Of a stretch of 35,642 bases of DNA, positions 1 through 10,095 are shown in pieces. The notes beneath the pieces were generated by a model. That model was not told the origin of the DNA. It did no database searches and worked only from the letters and a program-made list of their open reading frames with translations. Origin of the DNA: an uncultured bacterium (GTDB lineage Bacteria; Hydrogenedentota; Hydrogenedentia; Hydrogenedentales; Hydrogenedentaceae); the NCBI GenBank assembly GCA_937124615.1, contig CAKZKR010000100.1:1-35642 (forward strand). The letters are read 5' to 3'. The stretch's first letter is position 1. Every line of letters starts with the position of its first letter. A program made the position numbers and the translations under genes.

Positions 1-1290
1 AATTATAAATTGTTGAACATTTTTGAGCGGTTATCTTATGACTCCAACGCTAAGGAAGAAATATTAAACTTTTTCAAAGTTTTATTTGAAAATGTGGAAA
101 TAGATATAGAACGACTTAAAAATACAGACTTTGCTCAATTGCCGGTAAATGCAAAAAATGCAGGACTACTTATGCACGACCTTACATTGAAGTACATAAA
201 GAATTTGGAAGATATGAGCCAGAAAAAACAATCACTCAACACCCTGGGTCGTGAGGTGATGTTAAAAATAGAATCCGCTCCTGTTGATTTAGGGAAAGAG
301 AGTATATTTAACATAACAAAGAATGCACGACATACGATTTTGATTAGCACATTAACCATTATAATTTCATCTTTTGTTGTTTTCTATGTAATTCGAAGGG
401 TCACACGAAATATATCTGAGGTAACAGACCGATTGGAAGAGTCCGCTTCTTCTATACTCATTGGGGTTCAACAGTTAACCAGTGGCAACCAAACCCTTGC
501 AAGTTCCACCTCAGAACAAGCCGCTTCTGTGGAAGAAATATCATCCACTCTTGAAGAACTTGCTTCTATAGGGAAGAAAAACGCAGATGGTTCGTCTCAG
601 GCCAATCAACTCATCCAGAAAGAATTGAAGGAAATAAAAAAAGTAGAAGATTCTATTAAAAATCTGGATTCCTACATGAAAGAAGTTGAGAAATCTAGTT
701 TAGAAACCTCTAAAGTCATAAAAACCATCAATGAGATTGCATTTCAGACCAATCTTCTGGCTCTAAATGCGGCGGTGGAGGCTGCGAGAGCCGGCGAAGC
801 CGGAGCAGGATTTGCCGTAGTGGCGGATGAGGTAAGACATTTAGCAATGAAAGCAAGCGAGGCGGCACGAATAACCGCATCATTAATTGGGCAAACAACG
901 GATAAAGTAAAACAAGGAACGACTATCACCAATACCGCCTCCGAAAACTTCCAAAAAATGATGGTAGGAGTTCTTGATGTATCAAAAATATTAGAAGAGA
1001 TTTCAACAACTTCATCATCTGCGTCAACAGGGATTACACAGGTAACTAAAGCCATAACAGAAATTGATAAAGGAATTCAACAAAACGCCGGTGTGGCTCA
1101 GGAAACTTCATCTACAGCAGAAAATTTAAGGGTAGAATCACAAACCCTTTATCAATCTATGCTCAATCTTGCACAACTCATAGGGCAGAACTTTGAATCT
1201 CTCCGCATACAAAGCACAAACGAAAATCTGCCAGCAGAACATACACCCCCTGCCTTAATTCACCTACCCAAACAAAACACGGACAAATAA
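1..1290 (+). CDS. Methyl-accepting chemotaxis protein, 5' end outside window
   Basis: This is the C-terminal part of a chemoreceptor that signals to the CheA/CheW array. No in-frame stop lies between base 1 and the first possible start (TTG at 10), and only one membrane segment is present (about residues 109-130 counted from base 10), so the N-terminal membrane helix and most of the sensor domain are missing at the edge. The hairpin tip is clear: [20 protein letters not shown] followed by [20 protein letters not shown]. Methylation-helix-like [15 protein letters not shown] precedes it. The stretch between the membrane segment and the signalling helices is only about 30 residues, too short for a normal HAMP domain of about 50. 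The gene ends in TAA, with no clear terminator after it. The ligand cannot be predicted. Confidence 0.9.
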   Translation, partial: NYKLLNIFERLSYDSNAKEEILNFFKVLFENVEIDIERLKNTDFAQLPVNAKNAGLLMHDLTLKYIKNLEDMSQKKQSLNTLGREVMLKIESAPVDLGKESIFNITKNARHTILISTLTIIISSFVVFYVIRRVTRNISEVTDRLEESASSILIGVQQLTSGNQTLASSTSEQAASVEEISSTLEELASIGKKNADGSSQANQLIQKELKEIKKVEDSIKNLDSYMKEVEKSSLETSKVIKTINEIAFQTNLLALNAAVEAARAGEAGAGFAVVADEVRHLAMKASEAARITASLIGQTTDKVKQGTTITNTASENFQKMMVGVLDVSKILEEISTTSSSASTGITQVTKAITEIDKGIQQNAGVAQETSSTAENLRVESQTLYQSMLNLAQLIGQNFESLRIQSTNENLPAEHTPPALIHLPKQNTDK

Positions 1291-1427
1291 CTCCCCTTTT
1301 TTAAAATCAAATAATCCCTCTATTGTCCATATTTCAATATAAAAATATAATATTATAACTGATACAATAAAAATATGAATATTAATCTCTAATATATCTT
1401 CATAATAAAGAAACACGGTAATAATCT

Positions 1428-2168
1428 ATGAGTTTTGACCGTATTGCGGAGTTTTATCCGCTGTTGTTTGATAAATCCGCTCGATTAGCCCGAGAAGGAC
1501 CTCTATTGTTAGAACTCTTAAATCGGTATCAGCAACCTGTGAGAGTATTAGACCTTGCTTGTGGGACAGGGATTCATTCGCAGTTTTTTTCGGAACAGGG
1601 AGCAGATGTTATCGGTTTGGATATTAGTCCAGAAATGCTTATGTATGCAAAGGAACAGCCATACGCCCACAATGTGTTTTATCTTGTAGCGGACCTTACT
1701 CACCTGCCTCTTGCGGGTCGATGGAATATAATTTTATGCCTCGGGAATTCGCTTTGTCTATTGCGGGACTATAATTGTATTTTGGATTTCTTTTCGCAAG
1801 TTAAAAAATTATTGGCTCCCCAGGGAACTTTTATTCTACAAATTTTGAATTATAATCATTCCGATATGAAAGAAGTACAAACAAAATGTATACGGAAAGA
1901 ACAAGAGGACAAAAAGGTTACTGTTATTAAAACATTCATTCCTGATAATGATGTCGTATTTCTGTCTATTAATTACTTTGCAAAAGTTCAAGGGGAATAT
2001 AAGACATCAAGTGACACCAATATCCTTCAGAAACTTTCTTTACAGGATTTATCTACGATCGTTCAAAAAGCAGGTTTGTCAATAGTATCTATTTTTGGTG
2101 ATTTTCAAAAATCTAATTTTAATATTGATACGAGCAGGGATGTAATTGTTATTTTATCTATAAAGTAG
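1428..2168 (+). CDS. Class I SAM-dependent methyltransferase
   Basis: A 246-aa soluble methyltransferase of the Rossmann type. Motif I (VLDLACGTGIHSQFF, about residues 40-54) binds S-adenosylmethionine. The following acidic strand end, DVIGLDISPEMLMYA, holds the residue expected to contact the ribose, and LVADLTHLPL matches motif II/III. Length fits the Methyltransf_11/25 group, whose substrates range over small molecules, quinones and proteins, so none can be assigned. The stop is 10 bases before the start of the glycosidase-like gene, which suggests cotranscription. The ATG at 1428 has only a weak upstream ribosome site, but no better start is visible. Confidence 0.85.
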   Translation: MSFDRIAEFYPLLFDKSARLAREGPLLLELLNRYQQPVRVLDLACGTGIHSQFFSEQGADVIGLDISPEMLMYAKEQPYAHNVFYLVADLTHLPLAGRWNIILCLGNSLCLLRDYNCILDFFSQVKKLLAPQGTFILQILNYNHSDMKEVQTKCIRKEQEDKKVTVIKTFIPDNDVVFLSINYFAKVQGEYKTSSDTNILQKLSLQDLSTIVQKAGLSIVSIFGDFQKSNFNIDTSRDVIVILSIK

Positions 2169-2178
2169 GGTTCGTTAT

Positions 2179-4647
2179 ATGAAAAATGTTTATTTCTCGC
2201 TTACAGGTCTGATTTTATTCTGTTCATTTTCCCTTTTTTCGGAGGAATGGAATTTAAATATCAGCCAAAAGTTGAAAGAAAAGAAACCTGTAATAGTGGC
2301 TTTAGAGGAATTAGAAAATACTTGTAAAAGGTACCATATAAAGATAAATATTGTATCGGGGGAACAAATACGGGAGGATATAAATACCCTTATCATAAGG
2401 GATAGGGTGGAATGTAATTTGCCGGAAAAGTATCGGAAGGAAATCCATAATCAACTGAAAACAGACCTACCTGCGGAAGGTTTTCTGATACACACATTAC
2501 CCCAACGGAACCATCCCAAAATACTTCTATTGGTTGGAAGGGATGAAATTGGAACTGCTCATGGGATTTTTTGGCTATTGGACCGGATAGAAGTATACCG
2601 AAGCGTTCCTGAAATAAATACAAAACGGGCCCCTGCCTTCCCTGTGCGTATTGCAAGTTCCTGGGGAAAGAGTCTGCACGGCGGAGCAACAGTTGAACAG
2701 ATAAACACATCCTTCCGTTATGGTTTTAATTGAGTCTCAGGAATGAATACTCTGGACCTGGTTCCATGGGAATCAGACCGTGAAAACACGAAAAATCAGG
2801 AACATGTAAGGCAATTAAAACCACTTGTAGAATGGGCCCATTCGTTAGGAATGCGTTATTTTGCATTTAGTAATGAACTTACTTACCATCCTTCTCTTTT
2901 CCAGAATAACATGGAACTCCTCAATCCCTGTTTGCCGGAATTCTGGGAGCGGGTAAAAGAGAAATACAGACTTTTACTGACCGCATTGCCTGAATTAGAT
3001 GGCGTGGAGATATGTTTAGATGATATTTCCGGTTTCTGGGATAATTATCATCCATTCGATATACTCCACGAGAATCCTGAATGCACGATGAGTTATGAGG
3101 AGCGGTATAGAAACCTTCTGAAAAGTATACATCAAGTTGTCGTAGGGGAATTTAATAAAACCTATTTTAATAAAAATTGGGGACTGCGAGACCACGAAAT
3201 TCATTGTCAGCCAGAAGTATATAGGAAAGTGTTCACAGATGAGATTCCAACGGAAAATTTGTTTGTAAAAATAAAAATAACGCGTGGAGACCGGTGGTGG
3301 TTCCAGCCTTACAACCGCACTTTTAACCTGACGCCTCATAAAACGGTAGTAACTTTTGAACCGATGAATTACTACGAAGGGTCGGATACGAATCTTTTCC
3401 CTACTTTTTCGGGGGAATACTTTCAGAATGGGCTAAAATATTTCCTGTCCAATGAGGATACAAATGTTTCAGGACTGTCCTATCTTGGGGGTGTTTCCGC
3501 AAAGGAATGGTCTACAAGGGGTGCATATGTTTATACATTATACCGGCTCACCTGGGAACCGGATGTAAACATGAGAGAGGTAGCCCGTGATTATTGTGCA
3601 ATCAATTTGGGTATAGAATCCGCAGATACAATGGCGGACATTCTATTGGATACTGCCTATGCTTACAAGTACGGTTTGTTTATCGAGCCCATTGCTTATG
3701 GGCAATTCAATTCTTTTCCTCACATGCGAGTCGGTTCCTTTGTTGCAGAAGGATACCCACTTATTGATTTAGGTAAAGGGCATATTCAGTTTTTAAGGAA
3801 TATTTATCTGCAGTGTCTCCCTTGGCGCGAGTTCGTTCTTAACCAACTTCATTTTGGATTGAACAAAGCTAATGGAATGAAGTTTAAATATGAAGGCATA
3901 AGGGATAAAATCCAGCCCTCCTATTTATCCGAAAAAATAGGAAACCAACTTAACATGACCCAGTCGCTGATACAGACGCATACGGCTTATATTGAAACCT
4001 TGTTTTGTTATTTTAACTATCTGGATAATCCCTCCTTTGAAAATAAGGTAGATTTAAAAAATGCCTTGCTCAATTTGACAAATGTCTGGGCCACATTCAA
4101 AAGTATACCCGGGTTCAATTATAAATTAGATGGTGTAAATGTGCTCATAGAACATGCACAGCGGGCAGTAGAAAATCTGACGGGAGAGAAAAGACTATTG
4201 GAACGCATTCCTGAGCAGAAAGAAATAGACCGATTGATTCAAGAACAACAGGAGATTTATAAGAGAATACGGGAAGAATGTCAAGGGGAGTTAAAAAAGT
4301 TAGGACATTTCGAGTTGCTTATTGATGGTCAAGACCTTTTACATATACAGGGGAATGATTATCGTATTGAACATCTCCGCTGGGATGGACCCACAATTAT
4401 TTCGGCGGAACTTACCTGTCCATTACCTCAAAAGGAAGTCCTCGTTATTCCCATGAATATCAATACCCGTCCTCTACATCCGTTCATATTACAGCAACCA
4501 TGCAAATCCAACAATTATTCGACTATTATTTATCTTGATGACCGTCCCGGAGGCACCGGTAGATTTGTGTTTGACCTGTATATATTGGAAACGGAGAAAA
4601 CAAACTTACACCTTATAAAAAACTGGCAGGAATATTTCACAAAATAG
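2179..4647 (+). pseudogene. Secreted glycoside-hydrolase-like protein interrupted by an in-frame TGA
   Basis: Two ORFs in the same frame (2179-2733, 184 aa; 2743-4647, 634 aa) are separated only by the TGA at 2731-2733 and read as one protein of about 822 residues. The first part has a signal peptide (about residues 1-22) and a fold like the small N-terminal domain of GH67/GH20 enzymes, ending GIFWLLDRIEV. The second part continues straight into the barrel: VSGMNTLDLVPW, then acidic strand ends such as DGVEICLDDISGFWDN. Reading the stop as Trp (TGG changed to TGA) gives a natural YGFN-W-VSGMN. The second ORF's ATG has AGGA directly against it, too close for a normal ribosome site, so it is unlikely to start independently. 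Possible causes are a nonsense mutation, a read error or readthrough. Exact family and substrate are uncertain; alpha-glucuronidase-like is a guess. Confidence 0.7.
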
Positions 4648-4743
4648 TTCTGTTAAAAGCGAAATCGCTCATTTAGTTTTGATATACTACTACATTTAAT
4701 ATTTAATAAGACAATCCAAAATAAATATAATAGGAGACGGGTT

Positions 4744-6651
4744 ATGCAAAAAAAAGAAAAGAACTGGAACAATATTAAAATGCCAGAACAACTGAAAAAG
4801 TTGTTATTAAAATCAAAGAAAGTTTCCGTCGCCACAACGATTGATGAGTTAATTGAAATAGCTTGTGGGTCGAATGCCCCGGATGCGCAATACAAGGTAG
4901 AATACGATGTTCCGGGGATAGGCAAATATCATGAAGCGACGGTAAATCGTGTCAGAAATGGTGTATGTGCCAACTATACAGAGATCTATATGAGAAGGAG
5001 AGATCCCGAATGCACATTCATTGGAGATAAGGGACCTACGGATAGATCCTATTTCGAAGATGTATTTGGCTACCCTTTTGATAAACTTGCAGAAGAAACT
5101 TTTGCATGGTTGCAAGAACAAGAACTGATCATGTTCGGTTTCATGGCAGGCGGAGATTTTTTAGGGAAACATGCCCTTGCCGTTGCGCCTGCGAATACGG
5201 GCTTCTTTGCGTTAGGTTTAGCACTGCTTCAAGGGATTGTTTCCTGGGATGTACTAACTTCCAAATTCGACCCTAAATTAATAATGTATGTTGCTCCTGT
5301 ATTCCGGCACACGCACTTTAACAAAAAGCAAGTAGTAGTTCACCGACGCGGAGAAGAATATTATGAGATCTTTTCATATAATTTATACCCCGGTCCCAGT
5401 GCTAAAAAGGGAGTTTACGGCTATTTACTCCATCTGGGAGAGCAAGAAGGTTGGTTAACAACGCACAGTTCTACCGTGCAGGTAATCACACCTTATGATA
5501 ATGTGGTAACGATATTACATGAAGGCGCCAGCGGAGGTGGAAAGAGTGAAATGCTTGAAAACATCCATCGAGAAGAAGACGGGCGTATCCTTGTAGGAAC
5601 CCATATCCACACTCATGAACAAATATTACTAGAACTGCCCCGTGCTTGTGCTTTGAGACCTGTCAGTGATGATATGGCTCTTTGCCATCCCTCTTTTCAA
5701 AAAGGAGATGGTAAGCTTACCGTAACAGACGCTGAAAAAGGTTGGTTTATTCGCGTAAATCATATCCGACGGTATGGAACAGACCAAACTTTTGAGTCAC
5801 TTACTGCTCAGCCTCCTAATCCTTTGCTATTTCTGAATATCAATGCGGTTCCGAATTCCCGTGCTTTGATATGGGAACATACAGAAGACGAGCCGGGGGT
5901 TCCTTGTCCAAACCCGCGGGTAATTGTCCCTCGTCATATTATGCCCAATGCGGTTAACAAACCCGTCTCGGTAGACATTCGCAGTTTCGGTGTGCGAACC
6001 CCCCCCTGCACCAAAGACAGACCGACCTATGGAATCATTGGCATGTTCCATCTTTTACCCTCCGCATTAGGTTGGCTATGGCGATTGGTCGCTCCGCGTG
6101 GACATGAAAATCCATCCATCGTAAAAACGGAAGGGATGACTTCCGAAGGTGTCGGTTCATACTGGCCCTTCGCAACAGGGAAATATGTGAACCACGCTAA
6201 TTTACTACTCGACCAAATCTTAGCCAGTCCCCGTGTATACCACATCTTATGTCCCAATCAACATGTTGGCGCATGGAAAGTAGGCTTTGCTCCCCAGTGG
6301 TTGGCACGAGAATATCTTGCACGACGGGGAATTGCTCGATTTAAGCCCAGCCAATTAGTTATTTCCCGATGCTCCCTATTGGGACATACTTTGAAGACAG
6401 TAAGAATCGAAGGTGAAGTTTTACCTAATTTCTTGTTTGAGACACACCTTCAACCAGATATTGGAGAAGAAGCCTACGATGAAGGGGCTGAAATTCTTTA
6501 TAATTTCTTCCAAAATCAACTGAAAAAATTCTTAACTACTGATTTACATCCATTGGGAAAAACCATTATTGAATGCTTTATGGACCGTGGTAATCTTAAT
6601 GACTATATGACAATATTGCCCACACATTACATTGACACATCACAAGATTAA
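4744..6651 (+). CDS. DUF4914 family protein with HPr-kinase/PEPCK-like P-loop
   Basis: A 635-aa protein that I recognise as the uncharacterised DUF4914 family. Near the middle is EGASGGGKSEML (G261 to S268), a P-loop whose G-x-S-G-x-G-K-S-E form matches HPr kinase/phosphorylase and resembles the GLSGTGKT loop of PEP carboxykinase. Downstream are a His-rich HIHTHEQ, an acidic pair in RPVSDDMALCHPSF, and a conserved-looking block LFLNINAVPNSRALIWEH with several Pro/Cys-rich turns after it. There is no signal peptide or membrane segment, so it should be cytoplasmic. It has its own good ribosome site (TAGGAGA before the ATG) and sits 96 bases after the broken glycosidase gene. Inference: a nucleotide-binding kinase or carboxykinase-like enzyme. 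The substrate is unknown. Confidence 0.75.
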   Translation: MQKKEKNWNNIKMPEQLKKLLLKSKKVSVATTIDELIEIACGSNAPDAQYKVEYDVPGIGKYHEATVNRVRNGVCANYTEIYMRRRDPECTFIGDKGPTDRSYFEDVFGYPFDKLAEETFAWLQEQELIMFGFMAGGDFLGKHALAVAPANTGFFALGLALLQGIVSWDVLTSKFDPKLIMYVAPVFRHTHFNKKQVVVHRRGEEYYEIFSYNLYPGPSAKKGVYGYLLHLGEQEGWLTTHSSTVQVITPYDNVVTILHEGASGGGKSEMLENIHREEDGRILVGTHIHTHEQILLELPRACALRPVSDDMALCHPSFQKGDGKLTVTDAEKGWFIRVNHIRRYGTDQTFESLTAQPPNPLLFLNINAVPNSRALIWEHTEDEPGVPCPNPRVIVPRHIMPNAVNKPVSVDIRSFGVRTPPCTKDRPTYGIIGMFHLLPSALGWLWRLVAPRGHENPSIVKTEGMTSEGVGSYWPFATGKYVNHANLLLDQILASPRVYHILCPNQHVGAWKVGFAPQWLAREYLARRGIARFKPSQLVISRCSLLGHTLKTVRIEGEVLPNFLFETHLQPDIGEEAYDEGAEILYNFFQNQLKKFLTTDLHPLGKTIIECFMDRGNLNDYMTILPTHYIDTSQD

Positions 6652-6700
6652 TCCATCTATAACAAGGCTATCTATTAAATAGAGGAGAACCTCAGAATAA

Positions 6701-7852
6701 TTATTTTAACGGCGGGACTTTAACCCATCTTCGTTCCTGCCAACTTTGGTATGCTAATTCTGTCAATTGGACTCCTTTGGCTCCTGCTAATAGGTCCCAA
6801 GGGAAAGGAAAATCTTCAACAACATGAAGTAAAAACAACTTCCACTGGGCCTTAAAAGCATTATCATAGTTTACTCTATCCGGAACTTTCATCCACCCTT
6901 CATAAAAATTAATAGGTTGAGGAATATCCGGATTCCATACCGGTTTTGGTGTGCCTTCCGCAGGCTGGATATAGCACTCCCTCAAACCTGCGACAGCAGA
7001 ACCCTTCATCCCGTCTATCTGCACGGTGAGCAAATCATCCCGATGAACACGCGTACACCACGAAGAATTAAAATGACATATTATCCCCCTGTCTGTAAGG
7101 AAGGTTGTATATGCGGCATCTTCCACATCACAAACATAAGGTTTTCCCGACTCATCCCATCGCTGGGGAATATGCGTCATAGCAAAACAATTTATATCGG
7201 TAACAGTCCCAAAAAGATTATCAATTAAATAACGCCAATGACATACCATATCTTGAATAATTCCGCCTCCTTCCGATTTTTTATAATTCCAAGATGGACG
7301 CTGGGGCAACTCAAACTCGCCCGTAAATACCCAATAACCAAACTCCCCACGAACTTCGTGTATCCTGCCGAAAAAGTCTTGCCGGATTAATTCCGACAAC
7401 TTTAATAGACCCGGTAACCAGAGTTTGTCCTGTACAACTCCATGTTTAATTTTCTTCTCTTCTGCCAATTTATAGAGTTCCAACGCTTGAGACAAATGGG
7501 AAGCGGAAGGTTTCTCACAATATATATGTTTTCCCGCAAGAATAGCCTTTTTTACCGAATCATATCGCAGTCCTGTAATTTGTGTATCAAAATAAATACT
7601 ATATTTCGAGTCTGACAATACACTATCCAAATCGGTAGACCAGGGCAGTCGCGAATACTTTTCTGACAACTCCGCAAGTTTTTGTGAATTTCTACCTACA
7701 AGGATAACCTCAGGAACAATCCTTTTCCCAGTTTTAGTTAATACCCCTCCTTCTTGTTTCAGAGCCATCAAGGACCGCTCTAAATGTTGATTTCTTCCCA
7801 TCCTCCCCGTTACACCATTCATAATAATCCCTATGCGAATATCGTCCACCAT
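6701..7852 (-). CDS. Gfo/Idh/MocA family NAD(P)-dependent oxidoreductase
   Basis: A 383-aa cytoplasmic dehydrogenase. The N-terminal Rossmann domain carries a modified dinucleotide loop (IIMNGVTGRMG, residues 9-19), and the family's EKP motif is at residues 113-115 (HIYCEKPSASHL), where Lys acts in catalysis. The C-terminal half holds the substrate sheet, with GGGIIQDMVCHWRYLIDN matching the usual GG-x-x-x-D-x-x-x-H catalytic region. Members oxidise sugars, inositols or related cyclic polyols. GAAGGAAG lies just before the ATG. It is the third gene of an operon with a PilZ protein and a GH88 hydrolase, so uronate or amino-sugar metabolism is a reasonable inference. Confidence 0.85.
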   Translation of the reverse strand: MVDDIRIGIIMNGVTGRMGRNQHLERSLMALKQEGGVLTKTGKRIVPEVILVGRNSQKLAELSEKYSRLPWSTDLDSVLSDSKYSIYFDTQITGLRYDSVKKAILAGKHIYCEKPSASHLSQALELYKLAEEKKIKHGVVQDKLWLPGLLKLSELIRQDFFGRIHEVRGEFGYWVFTGEFELPQRPSWNYKKSEGGGIIQDMVCHWRYLIDNLFGTVTDINCFAMTHIPQRWDESGKPYVCDVEDAAYTTFLTDRGIICHFNSSWCTRVHRDDLLTVQIDGMKGSAVAGLRECYIQPAEGTPKPVWNPDIPQPINFYEGWMKVPDRVNYDNAFKAQWKLFLLHVVEDFPFPWDLLAGAKGVQLTELAYQSWQERRWVKVPPLK

Positions 7853-7869
7853 AAAACTTCCTTCGTTTA

Positions 7870-8568
7870 TTAACCTTTACTTCCATTGTAAAAATTATTA
7901 TCAGGCTGAATAATCCCTTTTGACTTTTTCCTTGGGCGATTTTCTGCACCCGGATAAAGTTCTTTGAATTGGTCTCGATAGATTTCCCGGATGCGTGACC
8001 ATAAAAATTGGACCAGTATATTTCGCAATTCGATTGGATTGTTAACAAAACGGACACCTATCCTTAAAGGAATCCCCAATTTGGGGTTCGGTGGTAACTT
8101 GCGAACAATAATTCCATTAAATACATAAATACGCCCATTCATTGGTAGATAAATACGCAAAGGATTGTTTAAAGGTAAGAGGTGTTCTACTGCGAAATAA
8201 GCTCCGGTACTGCTAATATCTAATAAAGTCGCCTCAAATGAGATACGATTTTCTCCATATTCCATACGCACAGGTTCATTAGCCACAATCCGCCATGCCT
8301 GCCTTCGTTCAACATAGGTTCGGCTTGCTGCTCGTCGTAAAAATAGAATATCGTTAAACTGACGAGGCATATTAAGGGTAAAATAATAATATACCATTCG
8401 AAACAAATCGTATTGCACCTGTAAATCCACATAAATCCCGGGTCCAATAGGTTCTTCCAATGGATACCTCAGCGAAATCCAATCATCACCCATCTCACTT
8501 ATAACCACAGGAACCGCCCATTGCCCCCAAATAAATTGAGCCTCTGTACCTTCTGTTAAAATATACAT
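7870..8568 (-). CDS. PilZ domain protein (probable cyclic-di-GMP receptor)
   Basis: A 232-aa protein with a YcgR-like N-terminal beta domain (about residues 1-80) and a PilZ domain. Both parts of the c-di-GMP site are present: RxxxR at R89-R93 (ERRQAWRI) and DxSxxG at D117-G122 (LLDISSTGAYF), followed by the beta-barrel ending LRIGVRFV. The C-terminus is basic (ENRPRKKSKG). YcgR-type proteins couple c-di-GMP to flagella, pili or exopolysaccharide, but here the gene lies between a glycan hydrolase and a sugar oxidoreductase with gaps of only 5 and 17 bases. That placement suggests a link between surface or adhesion state and glycan use, though chance operon membership cannot be excluded. Confidence 0.85.
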   Translation of the reverse strand: MYILTEGTEAQFIWGQWAVPVVISEMGDDWISLRYPLEEPIGPGIYVDLQVQYDLFRMVYYYFTLNMPRQFNDILFLRRAASRTYVERRQAWRIVANEPVRMEYGENRISFEATLLDISSTGAYFAVEHLLPLNNPLRIYLPMNGRIYVFNGIIVRKLPPNPKLGIPLRIGVRFVNNPIELRNILVQFLWSRIREIYRDQFKELYPGAENRPRKKSKGIIQPDNNFYNGSKG

Positions 8569-8573
8569 CTTAA

Positions 8574-9962
8574 CTACCTACAAATACCTTTTAACGGTTG
8601 ATTTGCAAAAAAATTCCATGGAGCGTCTCCATTCGCTGATTGCCATATCCACAACAACAATTCTAAAAGATGATAATCTCCCCATAGACATGATTCACCA
8701 CAAGGGATATTTCGTCCCGGCGGAATATAATCCCAACCATTAGGACGATGGTATACCGCATGTAATAACAGTCCTTCATGGTTTGCATCTGTTGATAAAA
8801 ATTTTTTTAGCAAAAGGGTATGGGTTACTGTTAATCCCGCCTGATAATATTTTTTCCCTTCTTCATCTTTTCCGAGATAAGCCCCCAAACGGAGAAGGGC
8901 CTGTGCGGATATAACAGCAGAAGAACTATCCAACGGTTCTATATCATTATAAGGGTCTGCCGGAAACTGCTGATATTTACCTATATAGGTTAAACCCGGG
9001 GCTCCGGTATCCCAGAAAGGAATCCCATCCTTTGTGGTATTTTCAATATAAAAATCCGCAGTAGCCCTTGCCGATTGCTTTAAAGAATCCAGCCAGTCCT
9101 CATCATGCACAAAACTTTCCCATGCGCGTCGGGGAACGGATGAGAAAAATTCTAATTGTTCGATACATCCTAACATCGCCCATGCCAAACCGCGTGTCCA
9201 TATGCTAAACGGAGAATATCCCTGTTGTGTCGAGGCACAGCGAAATTTCCCTGTTTTTACATTAAATAAACATTCGTGAGCAACCCGTCCCCGAACATCA
9301 TAAATATCCCGCCCATTCCCAAAATAGATATTGTACCTTATCGTATTCCGAACATGTTGAATAGCCCGTTCCAGAAGAGAAACTTCTTCATCACCTTCCG
9401 ATTTTAACACCTGACCCAACATCCATGCTAATTCCAGAACGCGACAGGTTCGGATGGTATCCACAAATAAAGAATGGGCTCCATTAAAAGAATGGATAAA
9501 ACCCGTACCGTCTTCTACCTTTGTCCATCGGCTACCTTGCACCGCACCCGAAATACGAATTGCTAACTCGTATCGTGACAATTCCTCCTGACTACAAGGA
9601 AATAATCCTGACAAACCCATTCGCCACAAATGACCATAGGAAGAAAGAATATTAAAACCATGGTCATGCACACCCGTATGGGTCAGGTAGGAATCCAATC
9701 TATGAATATTCCCTCTAACACGATCTATAAGGGAACGATCTCCTGTCATTTCATATACAAGCAGGGGAATTCCATATAAAAATCCACGAGTCCACTCGGT
9801 CCAACCCCAGGAACGGTATTTACCCGCATGCGTAAAAACAGGAGAGGCCTCCTCCTTTGCCCAATGTTCAAAGAGAGAAACTGCTTTATGTTTTGCTATA
9901 GGCAAAAAATGTTGTATTATCGGGACAAGTTGCCGCTCTGTAAGAGAATCCTCGACTTCCAT
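8574..9962 (-). CDS. GH88 unsaturated glucuronyl hydrolase-like protein
   Basis: A 462-aa alpha/alpha-barrel hydrolase of the GH88 type, which removes the unsaturated uronic acid left by polysaccharide lyases. Family features visible are SWGWTEWTRGFLYGIPLLVY near the N-terminus, HDHGFNILSSYGHLWR around residue 100 (the HD-x-GF region), an Asp in SLFVDTIRT corresponding to the second catalytic aspartate region, GIPFWDTGAPGLTYIG, and EPLDSSSAVISAQALLRLG near the C-terminus. There is no clear signal peptide, so it probably acts on imported disaccharides in the cytoplasm. It is the first gene of the minus-strand operon and is divergent from mutS across a 133-base AT-rich gap that should hold both promoters. 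Confidence 0.85.
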   Translation of the reverse strand: MEVEDSLTERQLVPIIQHFLPIAKHKAVSLFEHWAKEEASPVFTHAGKYRSWGWTEWTRGFLYGIPLLVYEMTGDRSLIDRVRGNIHRLDSYLTHTGVHDHGFNILSSYGHLWRMGLSGLFPCSQEELSRYELAIRISGAVQGSRWTKVEDGTGFIHSFNGAHSLFVDTIRTCRVLELAWMLGQVLKSEGDEEVSLLERAIQHVRNTIRYNIYFGNGRDIYDVRGRVAHECLFNVKTGKFRCASTQQGYSPFSIWTRGLAWAMLGCIEQLEFFSSVPRRAWESFVHDEDWLDSLKQSARATADFYIENTTKDGIPFWDTGAPGLTYIGKYQQFPADPYNDIEPLDSSSAVISAQALLRLGAYLGKDEEGKKYYQAGLTVTHTLLLKKFLSTDANHEGLLLHAVYHRPNGWDYIPPGRNIPCGESCLWGDYHLLELLLWIWQSANGDAPWNFFANQPLKGICR

Positions 9963-10095
9963 AAGTTATAATCTTGTTATATAACGACCCTTTATTTTAA
10001 CATGTTAAAATATCATTATATTAAAATATTATTCTATTACACATTCACTACGCAAAGTATTATTCAGACTTATAAATTCGAAACGAATATTCCCT

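Noticed and set aside
2179-4647. TGA read as a sense codon (alternative genetic code or selenocysteine)
   Set aside because: TGA is the natural stop of several intact genes here (e.g. at 12738, 21955, 24740, 32835 and 33530). A Sec residue at this site would not fit a glycosidase barrel, and no SECIS-like hairpin was apparent.
4653-4690. AGCGAAATCGCT hairpin as a terminator after the glycosidase-like gene
   Set aside because: At most 4 stable base pairs with a scattered T tract; this could easily be chance.
6652-6700. A small inverted repeat (GAGGAGAACCTC) as a convergent terminator after the DUF4914 gene
   Set aside because: The stem is only 4 bp and the following T tract is broken, so it is not convincing.
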